A stretch of 64,000 bases of DNA from Winogradskyella sp046545555 (GTDB lineage: Bacteria > Bacteroidota > Bacteroidia > Flavobacteriales > Flavobacteriaceae). Location: the NCBI RefSeq assembly GCF_046545555.1, contig NZ_JBHZTH010000001.1, positions 1,550,001-1,614,000 on the forward strand, read 5' to 3'. Positions 18,989 to 27,388 of this stretch are shown here, piece after piece. A model generated the notes under the pieces. That model saw nothing but the letters and a program-made list of their open reading frames with translations. It was not told the origin of the DNA and did not search any database. Numbering within the stretch: the stretch's first letter is position 1; every line of letters begins with the position of its first letter. A program made the translations under genes and the position numbers.

Positions 18989-19483
18989 ATGCAAAACCAA
19001 ATCGATAATCTGCCGAAGTTAGCCAAAGATAAGCACAAGGAAAATAAAGCCTTTTTCACAAAACTTAAGAAGAGGCCACCAAAGAAATTAGATTATATGA
19101 TGCAAGAGTTGCATGAAGAGGAATTTAAACAAACAAATTGTTTAGATTGCGCTAATTGTTGCAAAACCACAGGACCTTTGTTTACTGATAAGGATATTCA
19201 AAGGATTTCTAAGAGTTTTAAGATGAAAGAACAGCAATTTATTAGTACCTATTTGCGATTAGATGAAGAAAATGATTATGTTCTACAATCCGTGCCATGT
19301 ACGTTTTTAGGTGCAGATAATTATTGCTCTATTTATGAGGTTAGACCAAAGGCATGCAGAGAGTTTCCGCATACAGATCGTAAGAAATTCCAGCAAATTT
19401 CTAACCTAACTTTAAAGAACGTTTCAATTTGCCCTGCCGCTTATAATATCGTAGAAGAAATGAAAAAACAAATTCAATTGTAA
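18989..19483 (+). CDS. YkgJ-type cysteine-cluster protein (UPF0153)
   Basis: A 164-residue member of the YkgJ family, presumed to bind zinc or an iron-sulfur cluster. The cysteines are C51, C54, C57 and C58 in CLDCANCC, C104 in VPCTFL, C113 in NYCSIYEVRP and C123 in KACREFP; this arrangement defines the family. The biochemical role is not established. It has its own start region after the divergent DUF6090 gene and is followed at 49 bases by an exported protein gene. Confidence 0.88.
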   Translation: MQNQIDNLPKLAKDKHKENKAFFTKLKKRPPKKLDYMMQELHEEEFKQTNCLDCANCCKTTGPLFTDKDIQRISKSFKMKEQQFISTYLRLDEENDYVLQSVPCTFLGADNYCSIYEVRPKACREFPHTDRKKFQQISNLTLKNVSICPAAYNIVEEMKKQIQL

Positions 19484-19532
19484 TTATATTAATTTCGGAA
19501 TAATTTTTGATGCACAAAGTAAAAAATTAAGT

Positions 19533-20432
19533 ATGAAAAAACTTTATATACAATCACTACTTATCTTATTTACAGTTAATGCTTCATTTGCTCAGCAATG
19601 GATGACTGACCTTAAAATTGCACAAAGTTTAGCGCAAGTACAGAATAAAATGGTACTTATGGTGTGGGAGGAGACGACGCAATACGAATATCCTGTTTTA
19701 GTTAATGACGATAGTGGTCGTACAATTCTAATAACCAATTTGTTTGATGACCAAAACGTAAGCCCTTTAATATGGAAACATTTTGTACCAGTTATAGTTA
19801 ATGAAAATAAGTATGCTGATTTGTATGAAGAAATTAGAGGGAAGCGAAAGCAAACCTACATAGATAAGTTTAATGATGATTCTATAAAAATAATGGACGT
19901 AAATGGTAACATTATTAATGTTAATTATTATACTGAAGAGTTTCAAAATATTTCAAGAATTATAGAGAGTTATTCAATAAACACGAGGATAATTGAAAAT
20001 GAAATAGAAGGTTATAAAAAAGAAAAGACGTTCTATACTTCTTATTATTTAGCCGCTAAATATTTAGATATGGCCTTATATGTAAATAAAAATGTAAGAC
20101 CTAATATTATGGCTTTATCAGATATTTATCTTAACGAAGCTATTTCTTTTTTAGAAGGACAAAAACCGGCTGATAGGGTGATTTTAAAACAACGTTGTGA
20201 TCTATTAAAAATTCAACAAGCTCTAATTTTAAAAAGGTCTAGAAAGGCCTTAAGACAATTGAAAAAAATAAAGGCGGAAGCTATAGAAAAAAGTAATTTG
20301 CCTTTTATCTCATTTCTTTATTTTACAGCTTACATTAGTTTAAATGAACCTGAGAATGCAGAATTATGGAAATCTAATATTTCTTCAGTAAATTTGAAAA
20401 AAGCATGGTTTATTATTAATCTTAACAAATAG
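19533..20432 (+). CDS. Exported protein, thioredoxin-like N-terminus without CxxC
   Basis: A 299-residue protein with a signal peptide (MKKLYIQSLLILFTVNASFAQ). After it, WMTDLKIAQSLAQVQNKMVLMVWEE resembles the first strand and helix of thioredoxin-like DUF255/thioredoxin_7 proteins, in which WxxxxxxAxxxAKxxxKPILVxF precedes the CxxC. Here no CxxC occurs, so a redox function is unlikely. The C-terminal half is helical, with a possible TPR-like pattern. It is probably periplasmic. It stands four bases before the sterol desaturase-like gene, likely in the same operon. Function unknown. Confidence 0.7.
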   Translation: MKKLYIQSLLILFTVNASFAQQWMTDLKIAQSLAQVQNKMVLMVWEETTQYEYPVLVNDDSGRTILITNLFDDQNVSPLIWKHFVPVIVNENKYADLYEEIRGKRKQTYIDKFNDDSIKIMDVNGNIINVNYYTEEFQNISRIIESYSINTRIIENEIEGYKKEKTFYTSYYLAAKYLDMALYVNKNVRPNIMALSDIYLNEAISFLEGQKPADRVILKQRCDLLKIQQALILKRSRKALRQLKKIKAEAIEKSNLPFISFLYFTAYISLNEPENAELWKSNISSVNLKKAWFIINLNK

Positions 20433-20436
20433 TTTA

Positions 20437-21279
20437 TTGGAAACCTTTATTAATTATTTTGAGACCATTCCATCCTCACATAGAAGTCTGATTTTAGTAG
20501 GTGGACTAACTTTTTTTTGGTTGTTAGAAGGTGGATTACCCTTATTTAAATTTAACTACAACAAACTTAGCCATGCGTTGCCAAATTTGTTCTTTACATT
20601 AACCACCATAATTATAAATTTTACTCTTGCCTTTTTATTACTTGGTGTTGCGGACTGGGTAAAAGCAAATGATTTTGGCATTATTAATTGGTTGCCAGAA
20701 ATATCACTTTGGTTATACGCGTTATTAGGAGTGTTATTTTTAGATTTTTTTGGAGCTTATTTGGCACACTTTGTAGAGCATAAAGTAAAACCATTGTGGA
20801 TGGTGCATTTAGTGCATCATACAGACCATAAAGTAGATACAACAACCGCTAATCGTCATCACCCTATAGAGAGCGTTATTCGTTTCTCTTTTACATTATT
20901 AGGTGTTTTTGTAGTAGGTACACCAATTGCATTAGTAATGTTGTATCAGGCCATGTCATTAATTTTTACTCAGTTTACACATGCTAATATTAAATTACCT
21001 AAAAGTTTAGATAAAGCCTTGAGTTATTTTTTGGTATCACCAGATATGCACAAAATTCATCACCATTATAGATTACCATATACAGATTCTAATTATGGTA
21101 ATATTTTTAGTGTTTGGGATAGATTATTTGGAACATACATGTATATGGAACGCGAAAAGTTAGTGTACGGAGTAGATGTTTTTCCAGATGAGAAAAAGAA
21201 CAGTCATATTGGTGAGCTATTAAAACAACCGTTTCAAAATTACGAGAAGCCAACATTGTCTGCTGATGTTAAAGATTAG
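20437..21279 (+). CDS. Sterol desaturase / fatty acid hydroxylase family membrane protein
   Basis: A 280-residue di-iron membrane oxygenase-type protein. The histidine motifs are H111-H115 (HFVEH), H124/H127/H128 (HLVHH), H141-H142 (NRHHP) and H205/H208-H210 (HKIHHH), the full set expected in this superfamily. About four hydrophobic segments surround them. It probably hydroxylates or desaturates a lipid; which lipid cannot be told. The start is TTG at 20437, four bases after the previous stop. Its 3' end overlaps the GDPD gene by 14 bases, so the three genes look co-transcribed. Confidence 0.88.
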   Translation: METFINYFETIPSSHRSLILVGGLTFFWLLEGGLPLFKFNYNKLSHALPNLFFTLTTIIINFTLAFLLLGVADWVKANDFGIINWLPEISLWLYALLGVLFLDFFGAYLAHFVEHKVKPLWMVHLVHHTDHKVDTTTANRHHPIESVIRFSFTLLGVFVVGTPIALVMLYQAMSLIFTQFTHANIKLPKSLDKALSYFLVSPDMHKIHHHYRLPYTDSNYGNIFSVWDRLFGTYMYMEREKLVYGVDVFPDEKKNSHIGELLKQPFQNYEKPTLSADVKD

Positions 21280-22132
21280 TAAATTTCTAATAGTAGTACT
21301 CTTTATGAGTTGTAATTCAGAAAAACAAATCGATATACAGGGTCATAGAGGCTGTCGTGGATTATTACCAGAAAATTCATTACAGGCTTTTGAGAAAGCA
21401 ATCGATCTTGGTGTACATACTTTAGAATTGGATATCGCTATAACAAAAGACTATAAAGTTGTAATCTCACACGAGCCGTTTATGAATCCATTGATTTGTT
21501 ATAATCCTAAAGGTGATGTGATTCCAGATTCTATGGGAATGCACTATAACTTATATCAAATGACACATGAAGAGATTAAAACATTTGACTGTGGTTCAAA
21601 ATTTCATCCTACATACAATAATCAAAAAAAATTAAAAACATATAAGCCTCTATTGTCTGAGCTTTTTGAATTAGTTAACGCTAAAAACGCTGATGTAAAA
21701 TTTAATATAGAAATTAAATCAAAACCTGAATATTATGGTATTTATACTCCTCAACCCATTAACTATGTAGAGATTGTGTTGGGTGAAATAGAGAAGTATG
21801 GTAAGTTTGATAAAGCTAATTTACAATCTTTTGATTTGGCAATACTTCAAGAGATTAAGAAGCAATCACCAAAGATGCCAGTGGCATTGTTAGTTGATGA
21901 AGATGAAAGTATAGAAGGAAAGCTCAATAAGCTAAATTACAAACCAGAAATTATAAGTCCCTATTATAAGTTACTTTCACGAGAATCTGTAAAGAACTAT
22001 CAGTCTCAAGATTTTCAAATTATTCCATGGACAATTAATAATAAACTAGATATGCTACAAATGATTAATTGGCAAGTTGATGGTATAATTACGGATTATC
22101 CAGATCTTCTTCTAGAACTAATGAAAAAATAA
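21266..22132 (+). CDS. Glycerophosphodiester phosphodiesterase lipoprotein
   Basis: A 288-residue GDPD-family enzyme that cleaves glycerophosphodiesters to glycerol-3-phosphate and alcohol. The active-site motif GHRGCRGLLPENS carries H27, R28 and E36, and LELDIAITKD plus VVISHEP carry the metal-binding acidic residues and the second histidine. The N-terminus MLKISKFLIVVLFMSC is a lipoprotein signal with lipidated C16, so the protein is on the periplasmic side of a membrane. The C-terminal WQVDGIITDYPD is the usual family ending. It overlaps the sterol desaturase-like gene by 14 bases; both may act on membrane lipids (inference). Confidence 0.92.
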   Translation: MLKISKFLIVVLFMSCNSEKQIDIQGHRGCRGLLPENSLQAFEKAIDLGVHTLELDIAITKDYKVVISHEPFMNPLICYNPKGDVIPDSMGMHYNLYQMTHEEIKTFDCGSKFHPTYNNQKKLKTYKPLLSELFELVNAKNADVKFNIEIKSKPEYYGIYTPQPINYVEIVLGEIEKYGKFDKANLQSFDLAILQEIKKQSPKMPVALLVDEDESIEGKLNKLNYKPEIISPYYKLLSRESVKNYQSQDFQIIPWTINNKLDMLQMINWQVDGIITDYPDLLLELMKK

Positions 22133-22292
22133 GCTTTAGACCGTTAATCTTTTAAATTAAACATTTCTTCTAAAATATATGCATTTCATAGAGTTTTTAG
22201 TCTTCAAATGTCGAAACCAATTATGTTTGCTTCGGATTAATTAATGACTTATTGACAAACACCGCTTTGTATAACTATTTAGTCATGGTCTT

Positions 22293-22724
22293 TTGAAAAA
22301 TGTAATCCGTATTTGTCTTGTCGTTATCCTTATTTTTTTACTAAGTTTTACTTTAAAGGCTCAAGAGCGTTTTGCTAAACTAGAGAAGAATGTAAATATT
22401 CAAGCTAAAGGTTTAATTCATAAATTAAATGCAACTAAAGACACCTTAATTCTTCAAAGCGATAAAAAAATAAACTATCTATATTCTATTAATAAAGATT
22501 ATGGTCGAGATTTTGATTTTTATGTGGATACTACATACTATAGATTACCTTTAAATAAACTTCCAAAAGGAAAACATGTACTAGTCGCTGTACAATCTCC
22601 GATGCGAATCGTGTTTGTTGTTCGCATTTTAAAAGAAATCCCGAAGCAACAATCAAAAGACCTTTTAGCCGAAGAAATAATAACTACAGAACCAAAACGC
22701 ATTGTGGTTTCAAATAAAGACTAG
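22293..22724 (+). CDS. Small exported or membrane-anchored protein of unknown function
   Basis: A 143-residue protein that starts with TTG at 22293 and has a strongly hydrophobic N-terminus (residues 4-21) ending in LKAQ, a likely signal peptide. The rest is a mainly beta-type domain with no motif that I recognise. It ends one base before the stop of the convergent NamZ-like gene. The 160-base spacer upstream shows no clear promoter. Confidence 0.6.
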   Translation: MKNVIRICLVVILIFLLSFTLKAQERFAKLEKNVNIQAKGLIHKLNATKDTLILQSDKKINYLYSINKDYGRDFDFYVDTTYYRLPLNKLPKGKHVLVAVQSPMRIVFVVRILKEIPKQQSKDLLAEEIITTEPKRIVVSNKD

Positions 22725-22725
22725 T

Positions 22726-24045
22726 TTAATCGTAGATTAAATAGTTTTGCCTAATTTCTTTGTAAGCTTCCAAATCATCTTGCCATGTTGCTCTAATTTC
22801 AGATTCAGACATACCTGACTCTATTTGCTTTTGTAAGGTCTCCGTGCCAGCATGCGTTGTAAAATTTTTAGTGTTAAATACTTCCGACTTAATTTTAGCA
22901 TTATTATAAGCGTCCATGATATATTTTAAAGTAAATTGTCTTTTTGCTTTTACCTCAGACAAGTCAACACCATAACACACTTTATCCTGATGCTTTGGAT
23001 ACTTTGAGCCAAAATTAGGAATCGGTGTATAACTAAATTGATAATGATTGTTATCTAAAAACGGTGAGCCATAACGTTGAAACTGAAATTCTGTACCTCT
23101 ACCAGCATTGATATTTGTACCCTCAAATAAACCCAAACTAGGATATAATGTTATTGAAAGGTCGTTTGGTAAATTAGGAGAAGGTCGAATAGGTAAACTA
23201 TAAAATGAGCTGTGCGAATAATTTTTATTTTCAATTATCGTAATTTCACATCGAACACCATTGGTAAGCCAAGCTTCACCATTTATCATTTTCGCATATT
23301 CTCCAATGGTCGTGCCGTGTACCAAAGGAATAGTATGCATACCCAAAAAACTACTATGTTTTTTTTCTAAAACAGGACCATCAATATAATTACCATTAGG
23401 ATTTGGACGATCTAATATTAAAAGTGGAATATTATTTTCTGCGCAAGCCTCCATCACATAATGTAATGTAGAAATATAAGTATAGAAACGAACACCAACA
23501 TCCTGAATATCAAAAATCATGATATCGATATCTTCTAATTGAACAGTGGTTGGTTTTTTATGTTTTCCGTGTAATGAGTAAATATTTAAACCTGTTTTTG
23601 TGTCTTTACCATCTTTTACTAATTCACCAGCATCAGCTTTACCTCTAAAACCATGTTCTGGTGAGAATACTTTTTTGATGTTAATATTTAACCCTAATAA
23701 TGAATCTACTAAATGTTTACTTGACTGTATTTTGGTGTATGCTTGATTATTGTCATTAGCAAAATTCGGATTTGTTTTGAGTGTTAGATAGATTGAATCC
23801 TTAAATATTACTGATGTCTGATTCGCTACAATACCAACTTGTTTTCCCTTTAATAATGGCAAATACTTTTCCGTTTGGTTAGCACCAACAATGATAGCCT
23901 TGTCATCCTTAACTTGTTTACGTATCTCATTAGAAGACAACTCATCTGCCTTTTGTTTGTTGTCTTCCGTCTTCATCTGATTACCACAAGAAATAGCTAC
24001 CAAGAGAAACAATAAAGCTGTATTTTTGAAGATATTAAAATGCAT
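22726..24045 (-). CDS. namZ: NamZ-like exo-beta-N-acetylmuramidase (DUF1343) lipoprotein
   Basis: A 439-residue member of the DUF1343 family, whose characterised member NamZ removes terminal N-acetylmuramic acid from peptidoglycan fragments. Family marks are GKQVGIVANQTSVI near residue 70, FSPEHGFRGKADAGE, DIQDVGVRFYTYISTLHY, LDRPNPNG, and LSITLYPSLGLFEGTNINAGRGTEFQFQRYGSPFL. The N-terminus ending LLVAISC is a lipoprotein signal with C20, so it acts in the periplasm. It is divergent from the FtsX/LolE-like permease gene with only eight bases between the two starts. Confidence 0.88.
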   Translation of the reverse strand: MHFNIFKNTALLFLLVAISCGNQMKTEDNKQKADELSSNEIRKQVKDDKAIIVGANQTEKYLPLLKGKQVGIVANQTSVIFKDSIYLTLKTNPNFANDNNQAYTKIQSSKHLVDSLLGLNINIKKVFSPEHGFRGKADAGELVKDGKDTKTGLNIYSLHGKHKKPTTVQLEDIDIMIFDIQDVGVRFYTYISTLHYVMEACAENNIPLLILDRPNPNGNYIDGPVLEKKHSSFLGMHTIPLVHGTTIGEYAKMINGEAWLTNGVRCEITIIENKNYSHSSFYSLPIRPSPNLPNDLSITLYPSLGLFEGTNINAGRGTEFQFQRYGSPFLDNNHYQFSYTPIPNFGSKYPKHQDKVCYGVDLSEVKAKRQFTLKYIMDAYNNAKIKSEVFNTKNFTTHAGTETLQKQIESGMSESEIRATWQDDLEAYKEIRQNYLIYD

Positions 24046-24053
24046 ATTGAAGT

Positions 24054-25286
24054 TTGAATTTTGAGTTGTTTATAGCTAAACGCATTATTGGTAATAAAGC
24101 GTATAAAAGTAGTGTTTCGGCACCAATTATTAAAATTGGTATTGCTGCTATTGCTATTGGTATTATAGTAATGCTCATTGCTATAGCAACAGGTTTAGGT
24201 TTACAACAAAAAATAAGAGATAAGGTTGTAGCTTTTAATGGACATATCGAGATTACAAACTATGATACTAATGCATCAGATGAATCTCAAGTGCCAATTA
24301 CTTTAAACCAAGATTTTTATCCAGAATTTAATTCTGTAGAGGGCGTTAAGCATATTCAAGGAGTGGCATCAAAATTTGCTGTTATTAGGACAGAAACAGA
24401 TTTTGAAGGAGTTGTAATTAAGGGTGTAGGATCAGATTATAATTGGGAGTATTTTAAAGAATTTTTAGTTGATGGAAGATTACCAGATTTTTCGCAAAAG
24501 CGTAATGAAGAGATTTTAATATCCAGTTATTTAGCAAATCGTTTAGGTTTTAAAGTTGGTGACAAATTTCAAACCTTATTTGGTGAGAATCTCGATAAGA
24601 TGCCTCGTATAATCAATTATAAAATTGTAGGTATATATAGCTCTGGTTTTCAAGAATTAGATGAAAAATTTTGCTTGGCAGATTTACGCCACATCCAAAG
24701 ACTAAATAAATGGGGAAAAGATGAGATAGGTAGTTTTGAAGTTTTTATAAATGATTTTTCAGAGCTTCAGACTATTAGTGAACATGTGTATTTAGAAACA
24801 TCGTCAGATCTAAATGCAAGACCGGTAAATAGAAAGTATTACACAGTTTTTCAATGGATAAAGATTTTTGATTCTAATACAAGTATAATCATTGCTATTA
24901 TGATAATTGTTGCGGGCATAAACATGATAACTGCTTTGTTGGTTCTTATATTAGAACGTACTAATATGATAGGTGTTTTAAAAGCATTAGGAAGTTCTAA
25001 TTGGACCATTAGAAAAGTCTTTCTCTATAATGCATCATACCTCATTGGCTTAGGTTTGTTTTGGGGAAATTTAATAGGTTTAAGCTTGTTATTTGCTCAG
25101 AAGTATTTTAAGTTGTTTCCTTTAAATCCTGATACTTATTATGTTAGTGAAGCTCCTGTTTATATAAGCTTAGATTATATTTTAATTTTAAATATAGGGA
25201 CATTTGTCGCTTGTCTTTTAATGCTTTTAATCCCATCTATTATTATTTCTAAGATTTCTCCGGTTAAAGCTATACGGTTTGATTAA
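24054..25286 (+). CDS. FtsX/LolC-E-like ABC transporter permease
   Basis: A 410-residue permease of the FtsX/MacB type. It has a membrane helix near residues 25-50, then a MacB-like periplasmic domain of about 220 residues, then three helices near 275-300, 325-350 and 375-400 that form the FtsX domain (MIIVAGINMITALLVLILERT, IGVLKALGSSNWTIRKVF). This topology matches LolC/LolE, the membrane part of lipoprotein release, and related proteins in Bacteroidota. The ATPase partner is not adjacent. The start is TTG at 24054. Confidence 0.85.
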   Translation: MNFELFIAKRIIGNKAYKSSVSAPIIKIGIAAIAIGIIVMLIAIATGLGLQQKIRDKVVAFNGHIEITNYDTNASDESQVPITLNQDFYPEFNSVEGVKHIQGVASKFAVIRTETDFEGVVIKGVGSDYNWEYFKEFLVDGRLPDFSQKRNEEILISSYLANRLGFKVGDKFQTLFGENLDKMPRIINYKIVGIYSSGFQELDEKFCLADLRHIQRLNKWGKDEIGSFEVFINDFSELQTISEHVYLETSSDLNARPVNRKYYTVFQWIKIFDSNTSIIIAIMIIVAGINMITALLVLILERTNMIGVLKALGSSNWTIRKVFLYNASYLIGLGLFWGNLIGLSLLFAQKYFKLFPLNPDTYYVSEAPVYISLDYILILNIGTFVACLLMLLIPSIIISKISPVKAIRFD

Positions 25287-25348
25287 TACTAAGTTTGCGA
25301 CAATCTTAGAATAAACATATTTTAACTTTCAAATCTTTTCAATTCACG

Positions 25349-25356
25349 TAAATTTG
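25349..25356 (+). promoter_or_regulatory. Possible -7 element (TAAATTTG)
   Basis: Matches TAnnTTTG, 17 bases before the ATG of the PLP enzyme at 25374. No TTG at the correct spacing is seen. Confidence 0.4.
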
Positions 25357-25373
25357 CAACGCAAAATTATATT

Positions 25374-26354
25374 ATGGACTACGCAGAAAATATACTAGGA
25401 ACTATTGGCAATACTCCAATGGTTAAAATGAATAAGTTAGTCGAAGGTTTACCTTGTTTGGTTCTAGCTAAGTATGAAACTTTTAATCCAGGTAATTCTG
25501 TTAAGGATCGTATGGCCTTAAAAATGATAGAAGATGCTGAAGCTGATGGACGTTTAAAGCCAGGAGGAACAATTATCGAAGGTACATCGGGTAATACGGG
25601 AATGGGGCTTGCGCTAGCCGCTATTGTAAAAGGTTATAAATGCATTTTTGTGATGGCAGATAAACAATCTAAGGAAAAGGTAGATATTATGCGTGCGGTA
25701 GGTGCGAAAGTAATTGTTTGCCCAACTGCCGTAGAACCTGACGACCCGAGAAGTTATTATTCTGTTTCTAAGCGTTTAGGGGAAGAAACCCCAAATTCAT
25801 GGTATGTTAATCAATATGATAATCCAAGTAATTGTAAAGCTCATTTTGAAAGTACAGGGCCAGAAATTTGGAAACAGACCGATGGGAAAGTAACACACTT
25901 TGTTGTTGGAGTTGGTACAGGTGGTACCATATCTGGAGTGGGTAGTTATCTTAAAATGAAAAATCCAAATGTAAAAGTTTGGGGAGTAGATACTTATGGT
26001 TCTGTGTTTAAAAAATATCACGAAACAGGAGTTTTTGATGAGAATGAGATTTACCCTTATGTCACCGAAGGAATTGGTGAAGATATTCTGCCTGCTAATG
26101 TTAACTTTGGTGTAATAGATGGTTTTACCAAAGTAACAGATAAGGATGCTTGTGTTTATACACAGCGTTTAGCAAAGGAAGAAGGTATGTTTCTCGGTAA
26201 TTCTGCGGGTTCTGCGATAAAAGGTGTATTGCAGCTAAAAGAACATTTTAAACCAGAGGATGTTGTTGTGGTTTTATTTCATGACCACGGAAGTCGTTAT
26301 GTAGGTAAGATGTTTAATGACGATTGGATGCGTGATATGGGTTATATAGAATAA
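25374..26354 (+). CDS. PLP-dependent cysteine synthase / cystathionine beta-synthase-like enzyme
   Basis: A 326-residue fold-type II PLP enzyme. K44 in NPGNSVKDRMA binds PLP, EGTSGNTGMGLAL is the phosphate/substrate loop, GVGTGGTISGVGSYLK is the second glycine loop, and GNSAGSAIKG near the C-terminus completes the site. This is the catalytic core of cysteine synthase (CysK/CysM) and cystathionine beta-synthase. No C-terminal CBS domains are present. YYSVSKRLGEETPNSWYVNQYDNPSN is closer to CBS-type enzymes than to CysK, but I cannot decide the substrate. It is a single gene between a weak promoter and a strong terminator. Confidence 0.88.
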   Translation: MDYAENILGTIGNTPMVKMNKLVEGLPCLVLAKYETFNPGNSVKDRMALKMIEDAEADGRLKPGGTIIEGTSGNTGMGLALAAIVKGYKCIFVMADKQSKEKVDIMRAVGAKVIVCPTAVEPDDPRSYYSVSKRLGEETPNSWYVNQYDNPSNCKAHFESTGPEIWKQTDGKVTHFVVGVGTGGTISGVGSYLKMKNPNVKVWGVDTYGSVFKKYHETGVFDENEIYPYVTEGIGEDILPANVNFGVIDGFTKVTDKDACVYTQRLAKEEGMFLGNSAGSAIKGVLQLKEHFKPEDVVVVLFHDHGSRYVGKMFNDDWMRDMGYIE

Positions 26355-26358
26355 TCAA

Positions 26359-26378
26359 ATTTCTGTCAAAGCAGAAAT
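26359..26378. repeat. Short palindrome, type ATTTCTG...CAGAAAT
   Basis: Two seven-base arms around a six-base loop between the PLP enzyme and its terminator. A similar palindrome (TTCTGC-GAAG-GCAGGA) lies at 38474-38489 in the tRNA cluster, which hints at a dispersed intergenic element. Confidence 0.4.
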
Positions 26379-26390
26379 CATATATAAATA

Positions 26391-26420
26391 AAAAATCCTG
26401 AGTATTCACTCAGGATTTTT
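26391..26420. terminator. Bidirectional intrinsic terminator
   Basis: Perfect 13-base arms (AAAAATCCTGAGT / ACTCAGGATTTTT) with a four-base loop. The T-run on one strand and A-run on the other let it serve both the PLP enzyme gene and the convergent TlpA-like gene. Confidence 0.9.
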
Positions 26421-26435
26421 CAATAGAATTAATAT

Positions 26436-27140
26436 TTAATTAGCTTTTAAAGCAGTTTCTATAGCACTTTCGATATGATCGCCAATCATAGGGAACCCAC
26501 CTACAATAGCATCTGCAATTTTACCGTCTTTACCGATAATTAAATTTGTGGGATAACCGCTAATACCAAAAGCCGATATAACATCTTTATCATCACTTAT
26601 AACAGGATAATTTATAGGATATTTTTTTAAAAAATTTTCAACTTTAGGTTTTTGATTAAAAGTTATAGACGCAAATACGATATTCTCGTTATTCTTATAT
26701 TTTTTATGAATTTTATTGAGTTCAGGAATCTCATTTATACAAGGTTTACAGGTAGTAAACCAAAAATTAAACACCAGGACTTTACCTTTTGTATTTTCTG
26801 ATGTTATAGAATTACCATCCATATCCGTTAGACTAAATTCAGAAGCTTCCTTTCCAATCATGTCAGAGTTACTTATTTGATCCTTCATCATTTTTTGAAT
26901 CATTTCTTTTTCTTGTTTTGTAGCTTTTCGCAATTGAATAAAAGAATTACCGCCATCATCAGTTTTCGAATCTATCATCCATTCTCCAGAAGACATTAAT
27001 TTTGAAAATAAGTCTAGATCTATATTGTTTCCTTCTACATCTTTTATAATAGTAGTTTCATCAATCTTTATGCCTTGAGCCTCGGCAGTAAAGAGATTCA
27101 TGCCAATAATTAGTGTGAGTAATAAAAGTATCTTTTTCAT
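26436..27140 (-). CDS. TlpA-family thiol-disulfide oxidoreductase
   Basis: A 234-residue periplasmic protein with a signal peptide ending near AEAQ (residue 22), a linker domain of about 70 residues, and a C-terminal AhpC/TSA-thioredoxin domain from about residue 95. The redox site is C131-x-x-C134 in FWFTTCKPCINEIP, followed by the conserved cis-proline region FGISGYPTNLIIGKDG. It likely reduces or exchanges disulfides in the periplasm, as in ResA/TlpA. The client is unknown. It has no operon partner and shares the bidirectional terminator at its 3' end. Confidence 0.9.
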   Translation of the reverse strand: MKKILLLLTLIIGMNLFTAEAQGIKIDETTIIKDVEGNNIDLDLFSKLMSSGEWMIDSKTDDGGNSFIQLRKATKQEKEMIQKMMKDQISNSDMIGKEASEFSLTDMDGNSITSENTKGKVLVFNFWFTTCKPCINEIPELNKIHKKYKNNENIVFASITFNQKPKVENFLKKYPINYPVISDDKDVISAFGISGYPTNLIIGKDGKIADAIVGGFPMIGDHIESAIETALKAN

Positions 27141-27388
27141 ATCAAATAGTTGTTTAACAATGTGTGAATCAAAGATGAAATAAAAATCAGAAATATTCTA
27201 TTTATTTAGGTTAACGAGTGTTAACTGTATGTAATTAGTACCGTTTTTTTTATCATACATCAATTTATCGCCTAAAAATCAATGTTTTAAGATAAAATCG
27301 CTTTATGTCTCATACAAAAACTTTATATTCGTTAAAATGCATATTTATACGTTAAAGTGTGTTTTGTCCAAATTGAAACCCTAACATA

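Noticed and set aside
27141..27388. Small gene or riboswitch in the 248-base divergent spacer
   Set aside because: No frame with protein-like sequence, no long stem and no known riboswitch pattern was found.
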